Shown piece by piece: positions 52,651 through 62,300 of a DNA stretch of 64,000 nucleotides (the first letter of the stretch is position 1; each line of letters starts with the position of its first letter). A program made the position numbers and the translations under genes. Under the pieces are notes generated by a model, which did not search any database, was not told the origin of the DNA, and was given only the letters and a program-made list of their open reading frames with translations. Source of the DNA: Orientallactaga sibirica. Taxonomy: Eukaryota; Chordata; Mammalia; Rodentia; Dipodidae. The stretch is from positions 5,700,001 through 5,764,000 of the forward strand of contig JAEOAD010001365.1 in the NCBI GenBank assembly GCA_036365145.1. Direction: 5' to 3'.

Positions 52651-52884
52651 ACCCCAGATATTTGTAAAAGACAACAGACTTAGCAGTGAGTGTGATTGTT
52701 TTTTGAGGTCAATCTCCTTGCCCCACCCAGTATTCAGTCTCTTCTTTTTCTTGGGGGGCTTGGTAAGCTTGCCAGGGCTCTTCCTTGTCTGGTTATAGCC
52801 GTGGCCCCCAAGAAGTGCTCCTGAAAACTGAAAGGAAGGAGGTAGACAACGTGAGCTGAGTAAAACAGTTTCTGTTGTTGTTGT

Positions 52885-52998
52885 TTAGCTGTATTGTTTG
52901 GCTTTGCTTTGTTTTTGAGACAGAGTCTCACTCTGCAGTCCAGGCTAGACTTGAACTTGCAGTCCTCCTGCCTCACACTCTTCAGTGCTGGGATTTTT
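52885..52998 (-). mobile_element. B1-like SINE, antisense
   Basis: TTTGAGACAGAGTCTCACTC, TCCAGGCTAGACTTGAACTT and CTTCAGTGCTGGGATTTTT. Truncated at its 5' end. Confidence 0.78.
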
Positions 52999-53258
52999 AA
53001 ACTGAAAACAGAAAAGTTCTAGTTCCTTATTGAACCATTCTTAATTCTCCTCTCCGTTGGATCTAGACAGAGAATCGAGTTCTACTTCCCACGTCTGGCC
53101 CTTTGGCAGCCGTGAGAAGAAACATCTTGAGAGCGTGCTTTCATGGAAGGCAAAAGAGAGCTGGGGGCACGAGCACTGAGATCTAGGAGGACCACTGACA
53201 ACATCCATGTGCTGAGCTGAGTGGAGCGTTTTAGAACACATGCCCAACTAGGCATCTT

Positions 53259-53268
53259 AAAAAAATAT

Positions 53269-53307
<39 letters not shown>

Positions 53308-53464
53308 TTGAGAGTATCAGACAGAGAAAGAGAGAATGGGCACATGAGGGCCTCCAGCCACTACAAACGAACTCCAGATACATGTGCCACCTTGTGCATC
53401 TGGCTTACATGGGTACATAGGCTTCACAGGCAAGCGCTTAACCTCTAAGCCATCTCTCCAGCCC
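53259..53464 (-). mobile_element. B2-like SINE, antisense, with (TTTA)n tail
   Basis: About eleven ATTT units (53264-53308) lead into the element, which ends AAGCCATCTCTCCAGCCCC. CCAACTAGGCATCTTA lies on both sides (about 53243-53258 and 53465-53480), a perfect target-site duplication. Confidence 0.95.
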
Positions 53465-53551
53465 CCAACTAGGCATCTTATAGAAATATTTCTGATATGG
53501 TCCACAGTCCCAAACCAACTTAAGACGAACAGGGTCAATAAAGAATTTTAT

Positions 53552-53750
53552 GGGGATTGGAGAGATGGCTCAGCAGTTAAGGCGCTTGCCTGCGAAACCT
53601 AAGAACCCAGATTTGATTTGCCAGTACCCATGTGATCCAGATGCACATGGTGCTGCATGCATCTGGAGTTCATTTGAAGCAGCTAGAGAGGCCCTGGTAC
53701 ACTCATTCTCTCTCTCTCTCTCTAATAAATCAATAAAAATATTTTTAAAA
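53552..53750 (+). mobile_element. B2-like SINE
   Basis: Begins GGATTGGAGAGATGGCTCAG and ends (TC)n plus TAATAAATCAATAAAAATAT. AAAGAATTTTA occurs before (53540) and after (53749), the target duplication. Confidence 0.92.
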
Positions 53751-53764
53751 AGAATTTTACAGAA

Positions 53765-54150
53765 ATACATGAGGCATATATCCAATAGAAAATGAGAAAG
53801 GGATTTGAGCAGGCACCAAACAAGAAAGGAAATTCAAATGAGCAGAAATATAAACAGGTTCCCACACTTAAACGAAGCATGGAGAGGTACTTCAACAGAG
53901 AATGGCAGACAAACACCAGATTCAGCAGTACTAAAAAGAAGAAAAAGTACCTAAAATGTCATAGGTGAATGAAAATGTGGGACAGTCAGAACATTTCAAA
54001 ACTGCCTGTGAGGTGGAAATGGACTCCATCCCTATGGAAAACAATGCTGGAGGTATGGATGTCCTCGGATCAAGAGGTCCCACCCTTGCATATGTACCCG
54101 GCGATCTTGCTTGGGCGTGACAGGATACGTACACAAGCGTGCTCACAGTG
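53765..54150 (+). mobile_element. old L1/HAL1-type ORF2 3' remnant
   Basis: GGGATTTGAGCAGGCACCAA, GAAAGGAAATTCAAATGAGC and GGAAAACAATGCTGGAGGTA, then CATATGTACCCGGCGATCTT, are in the order of the ORF2 end of ancient mammalian L1. Heavily mutated. Confidence 0.55.
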
Positions 54151-54164
54151 GAATCTTTTTAGTT

Positions 54165-54202
54165 TTCTCAGGCACTAGGATTAAAGGCAGGCATGACACC
54201 AA
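54165..54202 (-). mobile_element. B1 fragment, antisense
   Basis: CAGGCACTAGGATTAAAGGC and AGGCATGACACC are the reverse complement of the B1 5' end only. Confidence 0.5.
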
Positions 54203-54404
54203 TCGCCCCAAAACTGGGGGTTAACATAGAAATGCCTGATGAAGTCTAATATCCATAGTGTAAAATAAAACTTTGGAAATGAATCCGTAGCACACATCCA
54301 CAGAGTTGAGCCTCATAAACAATCTGAGTAAATGACACAGGACACAAAATAACTCACTGGATGTCACATGTTGATGCTGGTCTTCTTGATGTCATTTCTT
54401 CTCT

Positions 54405-54502
54405 GACAGGCTGTCACCAAGTAGCCCGGGCAGGCTTTCAGCTCGGGATGTTCCTGCCTCGGCTCGTCCAGGGCTGAGATTACAGGTATGCACTAACACT
54501 TT
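54405..54502 (-). mobile_element. old B1-like SINE, antisense
   Basis: GGCTGTCACCAAGTAGCCCG, TCCTGCCTCGGCTCGTCCAG and GAGATTACAGGTATGCACTA. Diverged. Confidence 0.6.
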
Positions 54503-55098
54503 GAAATGAAGAGGATTTCTTCGCTTCCCGACATTTTTGACGTGTCTCATGTATGTGGAAGTAGAAAGTCAGAAGCTGGATCCAGAGAAAGGCATAAACT
54601 TATCCCGCAATTGGGAATATGCCCATGAGGGATGCAGGTGACCAGTCCCGCTGACTTTGGCTCCATCACGGTCACAAGCCTCGCTTCCACTTCTTGCTGT
54701 TCCCTGCAGCCAGAGACCTTTTAAAGGTGTTTGCTTTTAAGTCCGTTACATCCCTTTCAACTCCCTCCCTCTCCCTCTCTGTCTTACGTTTAATGAGTGT
54801 TAATCTTATGGAGTGCTTTCATGGATGAAGTACATCACGGAGATCAGATTTATTCTTCAAATAAGTCTACAAAGATTTAAGGTGCGTACCACTATCCAAT
54901 GACTTACTTGCTCTGAGATTTTTCATTTCAAAAAACTCAGTCATTAAAACAGGACATGATGCCCAGAGAACCACCACACCCTGTTTCTTGACTTAAGTCA
55001 AGTTCATGCTATGGGGCCTCTATGCATAAACTTCTTGAAGTCTTCTTGTAGAAAATACTTCCTGTTCTCCTTTGAGCCCATTACTTACCTTAACTCCT
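54503..55098. other. single-copy intergenic sequence
   Basis: No repeat or gene recognised. Confidence 0.4.
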
Positions 55099-55288
55099 GT
55101 TTTTTTTTTTTTTTTTTTTTAATTAAATTTGTATTTAGGTAGGGAGGTAGGTGTGTGTGTGTGTGCGCGCGCATGTGCGCGCGCTGGCCATGCCAGGATG
55201 GTGATTTTACGTGGGTGGCTGAGGAATTAGACCTGGGTCAACAGGCTTTGCAAGCAAGTGACTTTAATAGCTGAGCAACGTTCCCAGC
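55099..55288 (-). mobile_element. B2-like SINE, antisense, with T tail and GT/GC tract
   Basis: T run (55099-55120), TTAAATTTGTATTTAGGTAG, an alternating GT then GC tract (55151-55184) replacing the (GA)n block, and an end at GCTGAGCAACGTTCCCAGCC. Diverged copy. Confidence 0.78.
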
Positions 55289-55387
55289 CTCATAATTCTT
55301 GTTTTAAACAGAAATCAAACATGGTCAAATTTCTGTGAGTTTAGAAAGGGAAAAGTGAAGGTTACTAGAACCAGTGACAGCTAAGAA

Positions 55388-55512
55388 TTGGGCCATGAGC
55401 AGTGAGTGGTACATGCCACTAACCCTTTCACTCCAGACAGGAGGCTCTCAAGACCAGTCTGGATCCCATAAGGAGAGTCTGTTCAGACATTGTCTAACAT
55501 AGTCTTAAAAAA
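55388..55512 (+). mobile_element. old B1-like SINE
   Basis: GGCCATGAGCAGTGAGTGGT, CCAGACAGGAGGCTCTCAAG and a TGTCTAACATAGTCTTAAAA end. Weak but ordered similarity. Confidence 0.45.
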
Positions 55513-55639
55513 TAAGGCACATGTGTAGTATACAATAAATGATGAATATGAAATATTAAGAAAAGTTCATCAAGTAACTTTTATATTAATTTTCCATAAA
55601 GAAGTAATTTGTAAGAATGCGGGAAAAGTTAATATAAAT

Positions 55640-55790
55640 CCAAGTCCCTCTGTACAAATTATAAATATAAAAGTACACAAATATATAAACACATAAATGT
55701 ACATATACAAATAGAAACATATAAAGATACTCATAAATACAAATACACAAATATAAATATATGTACACAATAATGTTTTTGTACATACAC
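55640..55790. repeat. AT-rich degenerate (ACAAATATAAAT)n tract
   Basis: Repeated variants of ACAAATATATAAAC and CATAAATGTACATATA. Very low GC. It generates Tyr/Ile-rich minus-strand frames that are not genes. Confidence 0.8.
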
Positions 55791-55857
55791 TGCATGGAGA
55801 AATATTCATCTGTATTACATGTATATGCATAATTTGGGTCCTAATAAAGAATCATAA

Positions 55858-57248
55858 GATAGAATGTAGCTCAGCAGAAAAGCTTGTCTAGAATCCACAG
55901 TGAGCGGCTGGGGGCGTGGCTCAGTGGTAAAGCACTTGTTTAGAATCCACAGTGAGGGGCTGGGGACGTGGCTCAGCGGTAGAACACTTGTCTAGAATCC
56001 ACAGTGAGGGGCTGGGGGCGTGGCTCAGTGGTAGAGCACTTGTCTAGAATCCACAGTGAGGGGCTGAGGGTGTGGCTCAGCGGTAGAACACTTGTCTAGA
56101 ATCCACAGTGAGGGGCTGGGGGCGTGGCTCAGTGGTAGAGCACTTGTCTAGAATCCACAGTGAGGGGCTGGGGGCGTGGCTCAGCGGTAGAGCACTTGTC
56201 TAGAATCCACAGTGAGGGGCTGGGGGTGTGGCTCAGCGGTAGAACACTTGTCTAGAATCCACAGTGAGGGGCTGGGGGCGTGGCTCAGCGGTAGAGCACT
56301 TGTCTAGATTCTACAGTGAGGGGCTGGGGGCGTGGCTCAGCGGTAGAGCACTTGTCTAGAATCCACAGTGAGGGGCTGGGGCATGGCTCAGCGGTAGAGC
56401 ACTTGTCTAGATTCTACAGTGAGGGGCTGGGGGTGTGGCTCAGCAGTAGAGCACTTGTCTAGATTCTACAGTGAGGGGCTGGGGGCGTGGCTCAGCGGTA
56501 GAGCACTTGTCTAGAATCCACAGTGAGGGGCTGGGGCATGGCTCAGCAGTAGAGCACTTGTCTAGATTCTACAGTGAGGGGCTGGGGGCATGGCTCAGCG
56601 GTAGAGCACTTGTCTAGATTCTACAGTGAGGGGCTGGGGGCGTGGCTCAGCGGTAGAGCACTTGTCTAGAATCCACAGTGAGGGGCTGGGGCATGGCTCA
56701 GCAGTAGAGCACTTGTCTAGATTCTACAGTGAGGGGCTGGGGGCATGGCTCAGCGGTAGAGCACTTGTCTAGAATCCACAGTGAGGGGCTGGGGCATGGC
56801 TCAGCAGTAGAGCACTTGTCTAGATTCTACAGTGAGGGGCTGGGGGTATGGCTCAGCGGTAGAACACTTGTCTAGATTCTACAGTGAGGGGCTGGGGGTG
56901 TGGCTCAGCGGTAGAACACTTGTCTAGAATCCACAGTGAGGGGCTGGGGGTGTGGCTCAGCGGTAGAGCACTTGTCTAGAATCCACTGTGAGGGGCTGGG
57001 GGTGTGGCTCAGCGGTAGATCCCTTGTCTAGAATCCACAGTGAGGGGCTGGGGGCGTGGCTCAGTGGTAGAGCACTTGTCTAGAATCCACAGTGAGGGGC
57101 TGGGGGCGTGGCTCAGTGGTAGAGCACTTGTCTAGAATCCACAGTGAGGGGCTGGGGGCGTGGCTCAGTGGTAGAGCACTTGTCTAGAATCCACAGTGAG
57201 GGGCTGGGGGCGTGGCTCAGCGGTAGAGCACTTGTCTAGAATCCACAG
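55858..57248 (+). repeat. 51-52 bp minisatellite derived from an ID-like SINE (array 2)
   Basis: About 26 tandem units by length division, the same unit as the array at 36.4-40.3 kb. Units here are more regular in length, most read CTCAGCGGTAG rather than CTCAGTGGTAG, and there is a variant AGATTCTACAGTGAGG next to the usual AGAATCCACAGTGAGG. In 56304-56720 the variants recur with a period of three units, a simple higher-order repeat. The first unit (GAATGTAGCTCAGCAGAAAA) is diverged. Confidence 0.95.
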
Positions 57249-57341
57249 GGAGAGGCTGGGGGCGCAGCTCAGTGGTAGAGAGCTTGCCTTAACATGCACA
57301 AGAACTGGGTTCATTCTTACTCATCATTAAAGAAAAAAAAT
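57249..57341 (+). mobile_element. full ID-like SINE terminating array 2
   Basis: GGAGAGGCTGGGGGCGCAGC, AGAGCTTGCCTTAACATGC, then CTGGGTTCATTC in the B-box position and an A-rich tail (AAAGAAAAAAAA). It takes the same position relative to the array as the ID-like SINE at 40341-40432. Confidence 0.85.
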
Positions 57342-58115
57342 CCAGGATTTGGATGGAATTCACCCTGATAGCTGAACAATTAAGGAACAGCTGCATCCTT
57401 AGAACAAAGTGACCTTTTCACTGAGTTACAAAACATTAAAGGTTAAAGAATGGTTGAGAGGAAGTTAATACTTTTTAAAACATTGGGGAAATTGCCATCC
57501 CCTCAAAGACCTGACCAAAAAATGAGGAAGAGTGCCTGAAAGTCTTTGTTGCGTTGATACCAGGGAGTTGTGACACGTTGGCCTGGCCTGCTTCTGCTCA
57601 AAACCATGAATGGAGATACCTCCTTAGGAACTAAGGGAGCCAGCCTGAGATCAGTACTGCACAGAGCTCATGAAAGAAGCCCTTTAGCAGGCTGGTTCCT
57701 AATTGCAATTTCGAAATCGCATTTCTTTCTCTTAAGAGGAGAGACGGCAAAGAGAGCAGATCAATGAGTTTGACAGATTTTCCCAGCTTCTGTTTTCCAT
57801 CTGACCCGGACGGTGCAAATTCCAGTTGCGACTTAACAGGGAAGATAGAAATATCCTGGTGGCTTCTTACCGTGGCCCTTGCTCTAATGAGCACACAGGA
57901 AGGTCTGGAGGAACAGGCCTTAGCTGCCCTGCAAGAACTCGTCCTTCCAGGAAACCAGCAGGCCTGTGTGCTCTTGCCTTTAGCAACTCTTTTTTCTTTG
58001 TTTTTTTTTTCTTTTTTTCTTTCCCATTCTGTATATCTGCTTACATCTTTTGTCCCTTCGGCGAAGTCTGCCCCTGTGGTTGTCTTTGCACTGGCTTTGG
58101 GCAGTGGTGGTCACC
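57342..58115. other. single-copy intergenic sequence
   Basis: Frames of 152 and 165 codons overlap in different plus-strand phases (57764-58284) and extend into a duplicated MIR-containing block. No domain is recognised. T-rich run at 57989-58020. Confidence 0.4.
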
Positions 58116-58300
58116 ATTTAATACACAATTACTATGTGCCAGGCTCTTCCTCGCATGCATCCCCTCAGGCCAGCCTCATTCTAGGCCTTGGGAAGCAGGT
58201 TCTGTGTTCCTTGCTCACTGGCATAAAGCTAAGAACCCTTGCCTTTCAAATCCTGGCCTGACCTGGAAAATTCCCAGAAGATAGCCCAGAGGAGCAAAGA
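58116..58300. repeat. local duplication, copy A (contains MIR-like sequence)
   Basis: Pairs with 59055-59243 in direct orientation at an offset of 936-941 bp. Identical 25-bp and 26-bp runs lie at 58211-58235 and 58243-58268. The left end (ATTACTATGTGCCAGG) is like an antisense MIR. Confidence 0.88.
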
Positions 58301-59054
58301 TGTCAAAAGACCTGCCCACTTGGATCAAGTATTTCCTCCCTAAATCACAGGGTGATTGGGGAGAGCGGTCCTGATGGAAAGACGGAGGAGAGAAGGTTAA
58401 GAGTGGGGCTGCTTGCCTGAGGTTTTGTCTCTAAACTATGAGCCACACCCAGTGATCCATCAGGAATACCTGAGTTTGTTGGCCTGGAATTCATAACCCC
58501 CCTGCAACAGCTGGGGTTGCATGTGTGCTCCCCACCAGTCCCCTGCCCCGCCCCCCAGTTTTTCCTTAGTTAGTGACAGCTGGAGAAGTGCCTAGAGAGG
58601 GCTCAGGCCAGCCCCTAAAGACCCCTATGGGCTGAGAGAAGAAGGCTGGGGATCAAGGCAATGGGCTAGGACCCAACCATATGGCCATGAGTGGACAGAC
58701 AGCAGAAGTGTTCGTCTCTCTAGGGCAGAATGCAGAAATCCTGTCACAGCTCCCAAAGCTCTGTTTTCAGAATAAGCTTGGCATGGGGGATGGGATGAGA
58801 GGAGGAAAGATGCTCTCCCAGGTAAATCCATGCTGGGCCAGGACCCGAAGGTAATGTTAGCACTACCTCGCTCCACCCCTAGGTGGAAGCTGCCCAGGAG
58901 GATTGCTTGCTGGATGCCAGTGGAATCAAGTACTTCCTGGTCACCATTCAAAAGCTCGTTCCCTTCACAGACTTCCACATCCCGACCAGCCCTGCACACA
59001 CGGGTGCTCCCCCCAGGGTACTCCCTGCCCAGAGCAGAAGTCCAGATGCTAGGC
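58301..59054. other. single-copy intergenic sequence
   Basis: Spacer between the two copies of a local duplication. No gene recognised. Confidence 0.4.
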
Positions 59055-59243
59055 CTGACATGAGCCTTACTGTGTCAGGATCTTGCTCACATGCATCGCC
59101 TCAGGCCGGCCTCTTTCCAGGTAAGGCCTTGGGAAGCAGGTTCCATGTCCTTTGCTCACTGGCATAAAGCTAAGAATCCTCGTCTTTCAAATCCTGGCCT
59201 GACCTGGAAGTCTCCCAGCACGTAGCCAAGAGAAACAAAGATG
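59055..59243. repeat. local duplication, copy B
   Basis: Copy of 58116-58300, with exact matches at 59152-59176 and 59184-59209. It has a 5-bp insertion relative to copy A, in CAGGTAAGGCCTT, which happens to create a splice-donor-like GTAAG. Confidence 0.88.
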
Positions 59244-59829
59244 ACCTCAGCAGGGCTAGCATCTGGACACTGCCTGCTCCTTCCTATTGCCCAAGAGCCA
59301 GGCTCCCAGTGTTAAGCTGCGTGCACTGCTTCAGGCCTACTGCGGCCCCAGGAGAGTCCCAACCTGATTCCCAGCTTGGCTACAAGGCCCTGGGATGTGC
59401 AATTCCATTCACAACAGGTGGACAGATCTGGAATTCAGGATTGGAGGGCCTTTGGGGAAGTCCGTTGTGGTCTGGGGGGGGCAAGGGGCTGTCTGAGAGG
59501 TATGCCAGTCCATCAAATATGCTATTTTAACTTACATGCTAGACTTCTCGCGCAGGGGCTAGAGAAGGGCATTGGAGGGAAGGGGCTATAGACCCCGTCC
59601 TAGGGTCACTACCGACTGAGGCAACTCACCTACAAATTTACGTGCAAGACAAATGCAGAGCGCATCAAGCCCAGTAGGTCAGCTCCAAGGCACCCTAGCC
59701 TGCCACCTCCCTGCCCCCATCTCCATCCTGTCCCAGAAAGGGCCACTTACTATCCCGCCTCTAGAGGGCGCTGGGGGAAGGTGTCAGGGCCAGCTGGGGA
59801 CGCTCATTCAAAGGGGTGCTCCAGGGACT
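59244..59829. other. single-copy intergenic sequence
   Basis: No repeat or gene recognised. A G run lies at 59475-59480. Confidence 0.4.
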
Positions 59830-60150
59830 CCACCCCTACCCCCAGCCTCATTTGAATATTTCATTGGCTGCCGCCAGTCTGGTCAATTTATCATGCAAAT
59901 GCGGGTGCCCTCCGCGCCAGAGAGGAGCCACCGCCCGCGCTGGAAAGCGGCGCCCGATTGGTGGCGCAGACAGCGGCATTTGTAATGTTTTTCTTTGGGC
60001 ATTAGAGTCATTTACCAATGCCAGCGCCGCAACTCCAGGCACTGAATCACAAGCCACTTAAAGGGTTTTATTGGCAGCTTTGAAACTTCTTAACATGTTC
60101 TTTTATTTTATACCAAGTATCAACCAATTTCGGACCTCTCTCTCTGTGTG
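59830..60150. promoter_or_regulatory. candidate regulatory element with CCAAT cluster and octamer
   Basis: Six CCAAT/ATTGG pentamers lie at 59863, 59957, 60015, 60070, 60124 (four in this list within 170 bp) and the reverse-strand equivalent set noted in the findings, with an octamer ATGCAAAT at 59893-59900. A GC-rich core with several CpGs (59911-59990) lies between AT-rich flanks. It looks like an enhancer or distal promoter rather than an exon. Function is inference from motif density only. Confidence 0.45.
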
Positions 60151-60354
60151 TCTCTCTCCACCCAAAAAGCTGCAGAAACTGCAAACTAGTTTGTTTTCCC
60201 CTCACAATAGGTGTGTGGGGTGAACACCTTTGCTTTGTCTTGGGGTGGGGGCGGGGAGAACTGCCGACCTTGGGGCTAACATTTGGTACACTCCAAATCA
60301 AGTCTTTGAGAATCCCCATAAAGGTTAGGAGGAATTTCTGGTAGAGAGACCAGA

Positions 60355-60478
60355 ACAGGAAAAACAGAAAGGAAAAGGAAGGACGGAAGGAAGGAAGGGA
60401 GGGAGGGAGGAGGAGAGGAAAAGAGGAAGGAAGAAGGGAGGGAGGAAGATGTAGGAAAAGGAGAGACAGAGAAAGTAA
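60355..60478. repeat. polypurine (GGAA)n/(GGGA)n tract
   Basis: Nearly all purine on the plus strand, with GGAA and GGGA units. The complementary minus strand gives a Ser/Leu/Pro-rich frame that is not a gene. Confidence 0.9.
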
Positions 60479-62129
60479 CAAGATTTCTATGCTGAGGTTA
60501 CACTTGGAGACAGAAGAGTCCCTGGGGCCAGACACCATTTGCCATATTTATATATATAAAATCTGGCCCTCCAACTGTCCAAATAGAAGTGATGATAATC
60601 CAGTTTCAAGAATTAAAACTGAGAGAAAACGAAGCTCCCCATCCTTCTGGCCACCTTGCACCTGCCCGACTGGGAACATCTAAGTTAGGAGCACCATGGG
60701 AATAGATAAACGGAAGTCTTCTTCAACTTGCAAATTCCCTGCCCAGTTAGTGAGCTCACCAGGCAAGGAAAGGTGGTCTCTCAGGTCTGCGAAAAGAAAA
60801 CTCTGGTGCTTTGACCTCCTCCTAGCCAACACTCCTGCATTTGGAAGAACCGGGGTTCAGATCCGCTTCAGGCTGCCCAGGCAGCGATTCAGGCACCCTG
60901 AGGTGCTGGGCGACTCTCGCCACCATGCGGGAGCTGGTGGCCACCTCTGCCTTCCCACCACCAAAGAGCTAGTCCCTGCTGCCCAAGGGTGAGTCTGACC
61001 GAAGCGACAGCTATTTCCAGTGCAGGTTTTGCTCGCTGTAAAAATGTCCACACATTCTTTCCACAAATCCATTTCACCCATTGCTGGGGTGAGGTTCAGA
61101 CAATGTTATAGAGGGATTCATTCGAGAAAAATCTCCCTGGGCACCCCAGTTGACGCCTGAGTCTTGGGCAAAGGGCATTTCGCTGACAATTGAGTCCTTC
61201 AGTTGGGCTTTAACGCACATCTGCCCTCTTTAGACGGAAATACAAAGACTTTTCCCTTTTCTTTGTTAAACCGTCAGTCTCCTTTAAAAAAAAAGTTTTT
61301 GGAAAGTTCGGTAAATGATAGAGCGAAAGAGCATCCGGTAGGAAAGAGAGGAATTTGAAAATGTGCGGTGGATAGCAGGGTGGGGCAGGGAGAAAAAATC
61401 ACCAGCCCGTGTCTTGGGAAACCCCTTCAAGTGCCACTAGGCATCACCAGACCAAAGGGCCAATCTAGAGGCTGCTGGGGTCCTCCCCAGCCCCAAACCA
61501 GGGCCAGAATTGCCCCCCTCCCTCTGCTAGGTGTATAATTTGGCTTAATTTTGTTGTTGTTGCGTATTTCCTTGATTTTAAAGGCATTTATAACTGCCTG
61601 GAAATCCAGGCTGTGGGCATGGGGATGAGACAGGGGAAGGAATCTGGGGCGCTGGCTTCCAGGGCAGGCTAGACCCCTTGGGCTTGCAACCAATGCTCTC
61701 CTGCCTCTAGCCACGCCCAGAAGTTTCTGGTGGGAAGGTGACCCATATTCTACTCTGCTGCACCAGGACCCCCTAGGATACTGATATCAAGGCCTCCCTA
61801 GGAAGCTCAATGGTCCTTTGGTACAGGAGGAAAACACAGGAGCATGCAATTGGACCTGTGGGACTGTTCTCTGTGCCCCCAAGCCACAAGAAATTTCCAA
61901 ACCCACAGGGGGAGTTGAGGGAGTGTGTGCATATATGCGCGGGAAGGTTAGGGAGTGTGTGCATACACAGGACGGGTGTGTGCAAGTATGTTGAGTGGGC
62001 GAGTCGCTTCACACCCCCAAAGCTAATTTTTGACTTTCCCTGGAGAGAAGCCCCCTACTTTTCTTGCAAAATGCACCCCCACTCCCAGTCACAACCAGCC
62101 TGCCCCACTGCTCTCCGGAAATACCACGG
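60479..62129. other. single-copy sequence, no repeats
   Basis: 1.65 kb free of recognised SINEs, in contrast to the rest of the window. No gene is recognised. A Kozak-like CGCCACCATGCGGG occurs at 60918-60931 but opens only a short frame. Confidence 0.4.
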
Positions 62130-62300
62130 AAGTGGCATTAATATACCGCTCTGATTTTCGAAGGTTTATTTCATGTCAAAACTGTAAAAGTTCTTGGGAG
62201 AATTTACAGACAAAACATCTGGTTCTTTAAAACAAAGCTACCGGAAAGAGAAACAAACTTAGCCCCGCTGTGTAAATGCACTTTTAGCAAACAATTTACC
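62130..62300. promoter_or_regulatory. candidate conserved noncoding element
   Basis: AT-rich, SINE-free block with ATTAATATACCGCTCTGATT, GGTTTATTTCATGTCAAAAC and GCAAACAATTTACC. The forkhead-like GTAAATG and AAACAA strings and homeodomain-like ATTAAT suggest regulation, but conservation has not been tested. Confidence 0.3.

Noticed and set aside
57764..58284. Overlapping 165- and 152-codon frames
   Set aside because: Two phases are open at once, the frames pass into a MIR-containing duplicated block and a T-rich run, and no domain is recognised.
60068..60538. 156-codon minus-strand frame
   Set aside because: The central third is Ser/Leu/Pro-rich translation of a polypurine tract, which is low complexity.
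60918..60992. Kozak-like ATG (CGCCACCATGCGGG) as a gene start
   Set aside because: The frame from this ATG is short and has no recognisable product. A first coding exon cannot be supported.
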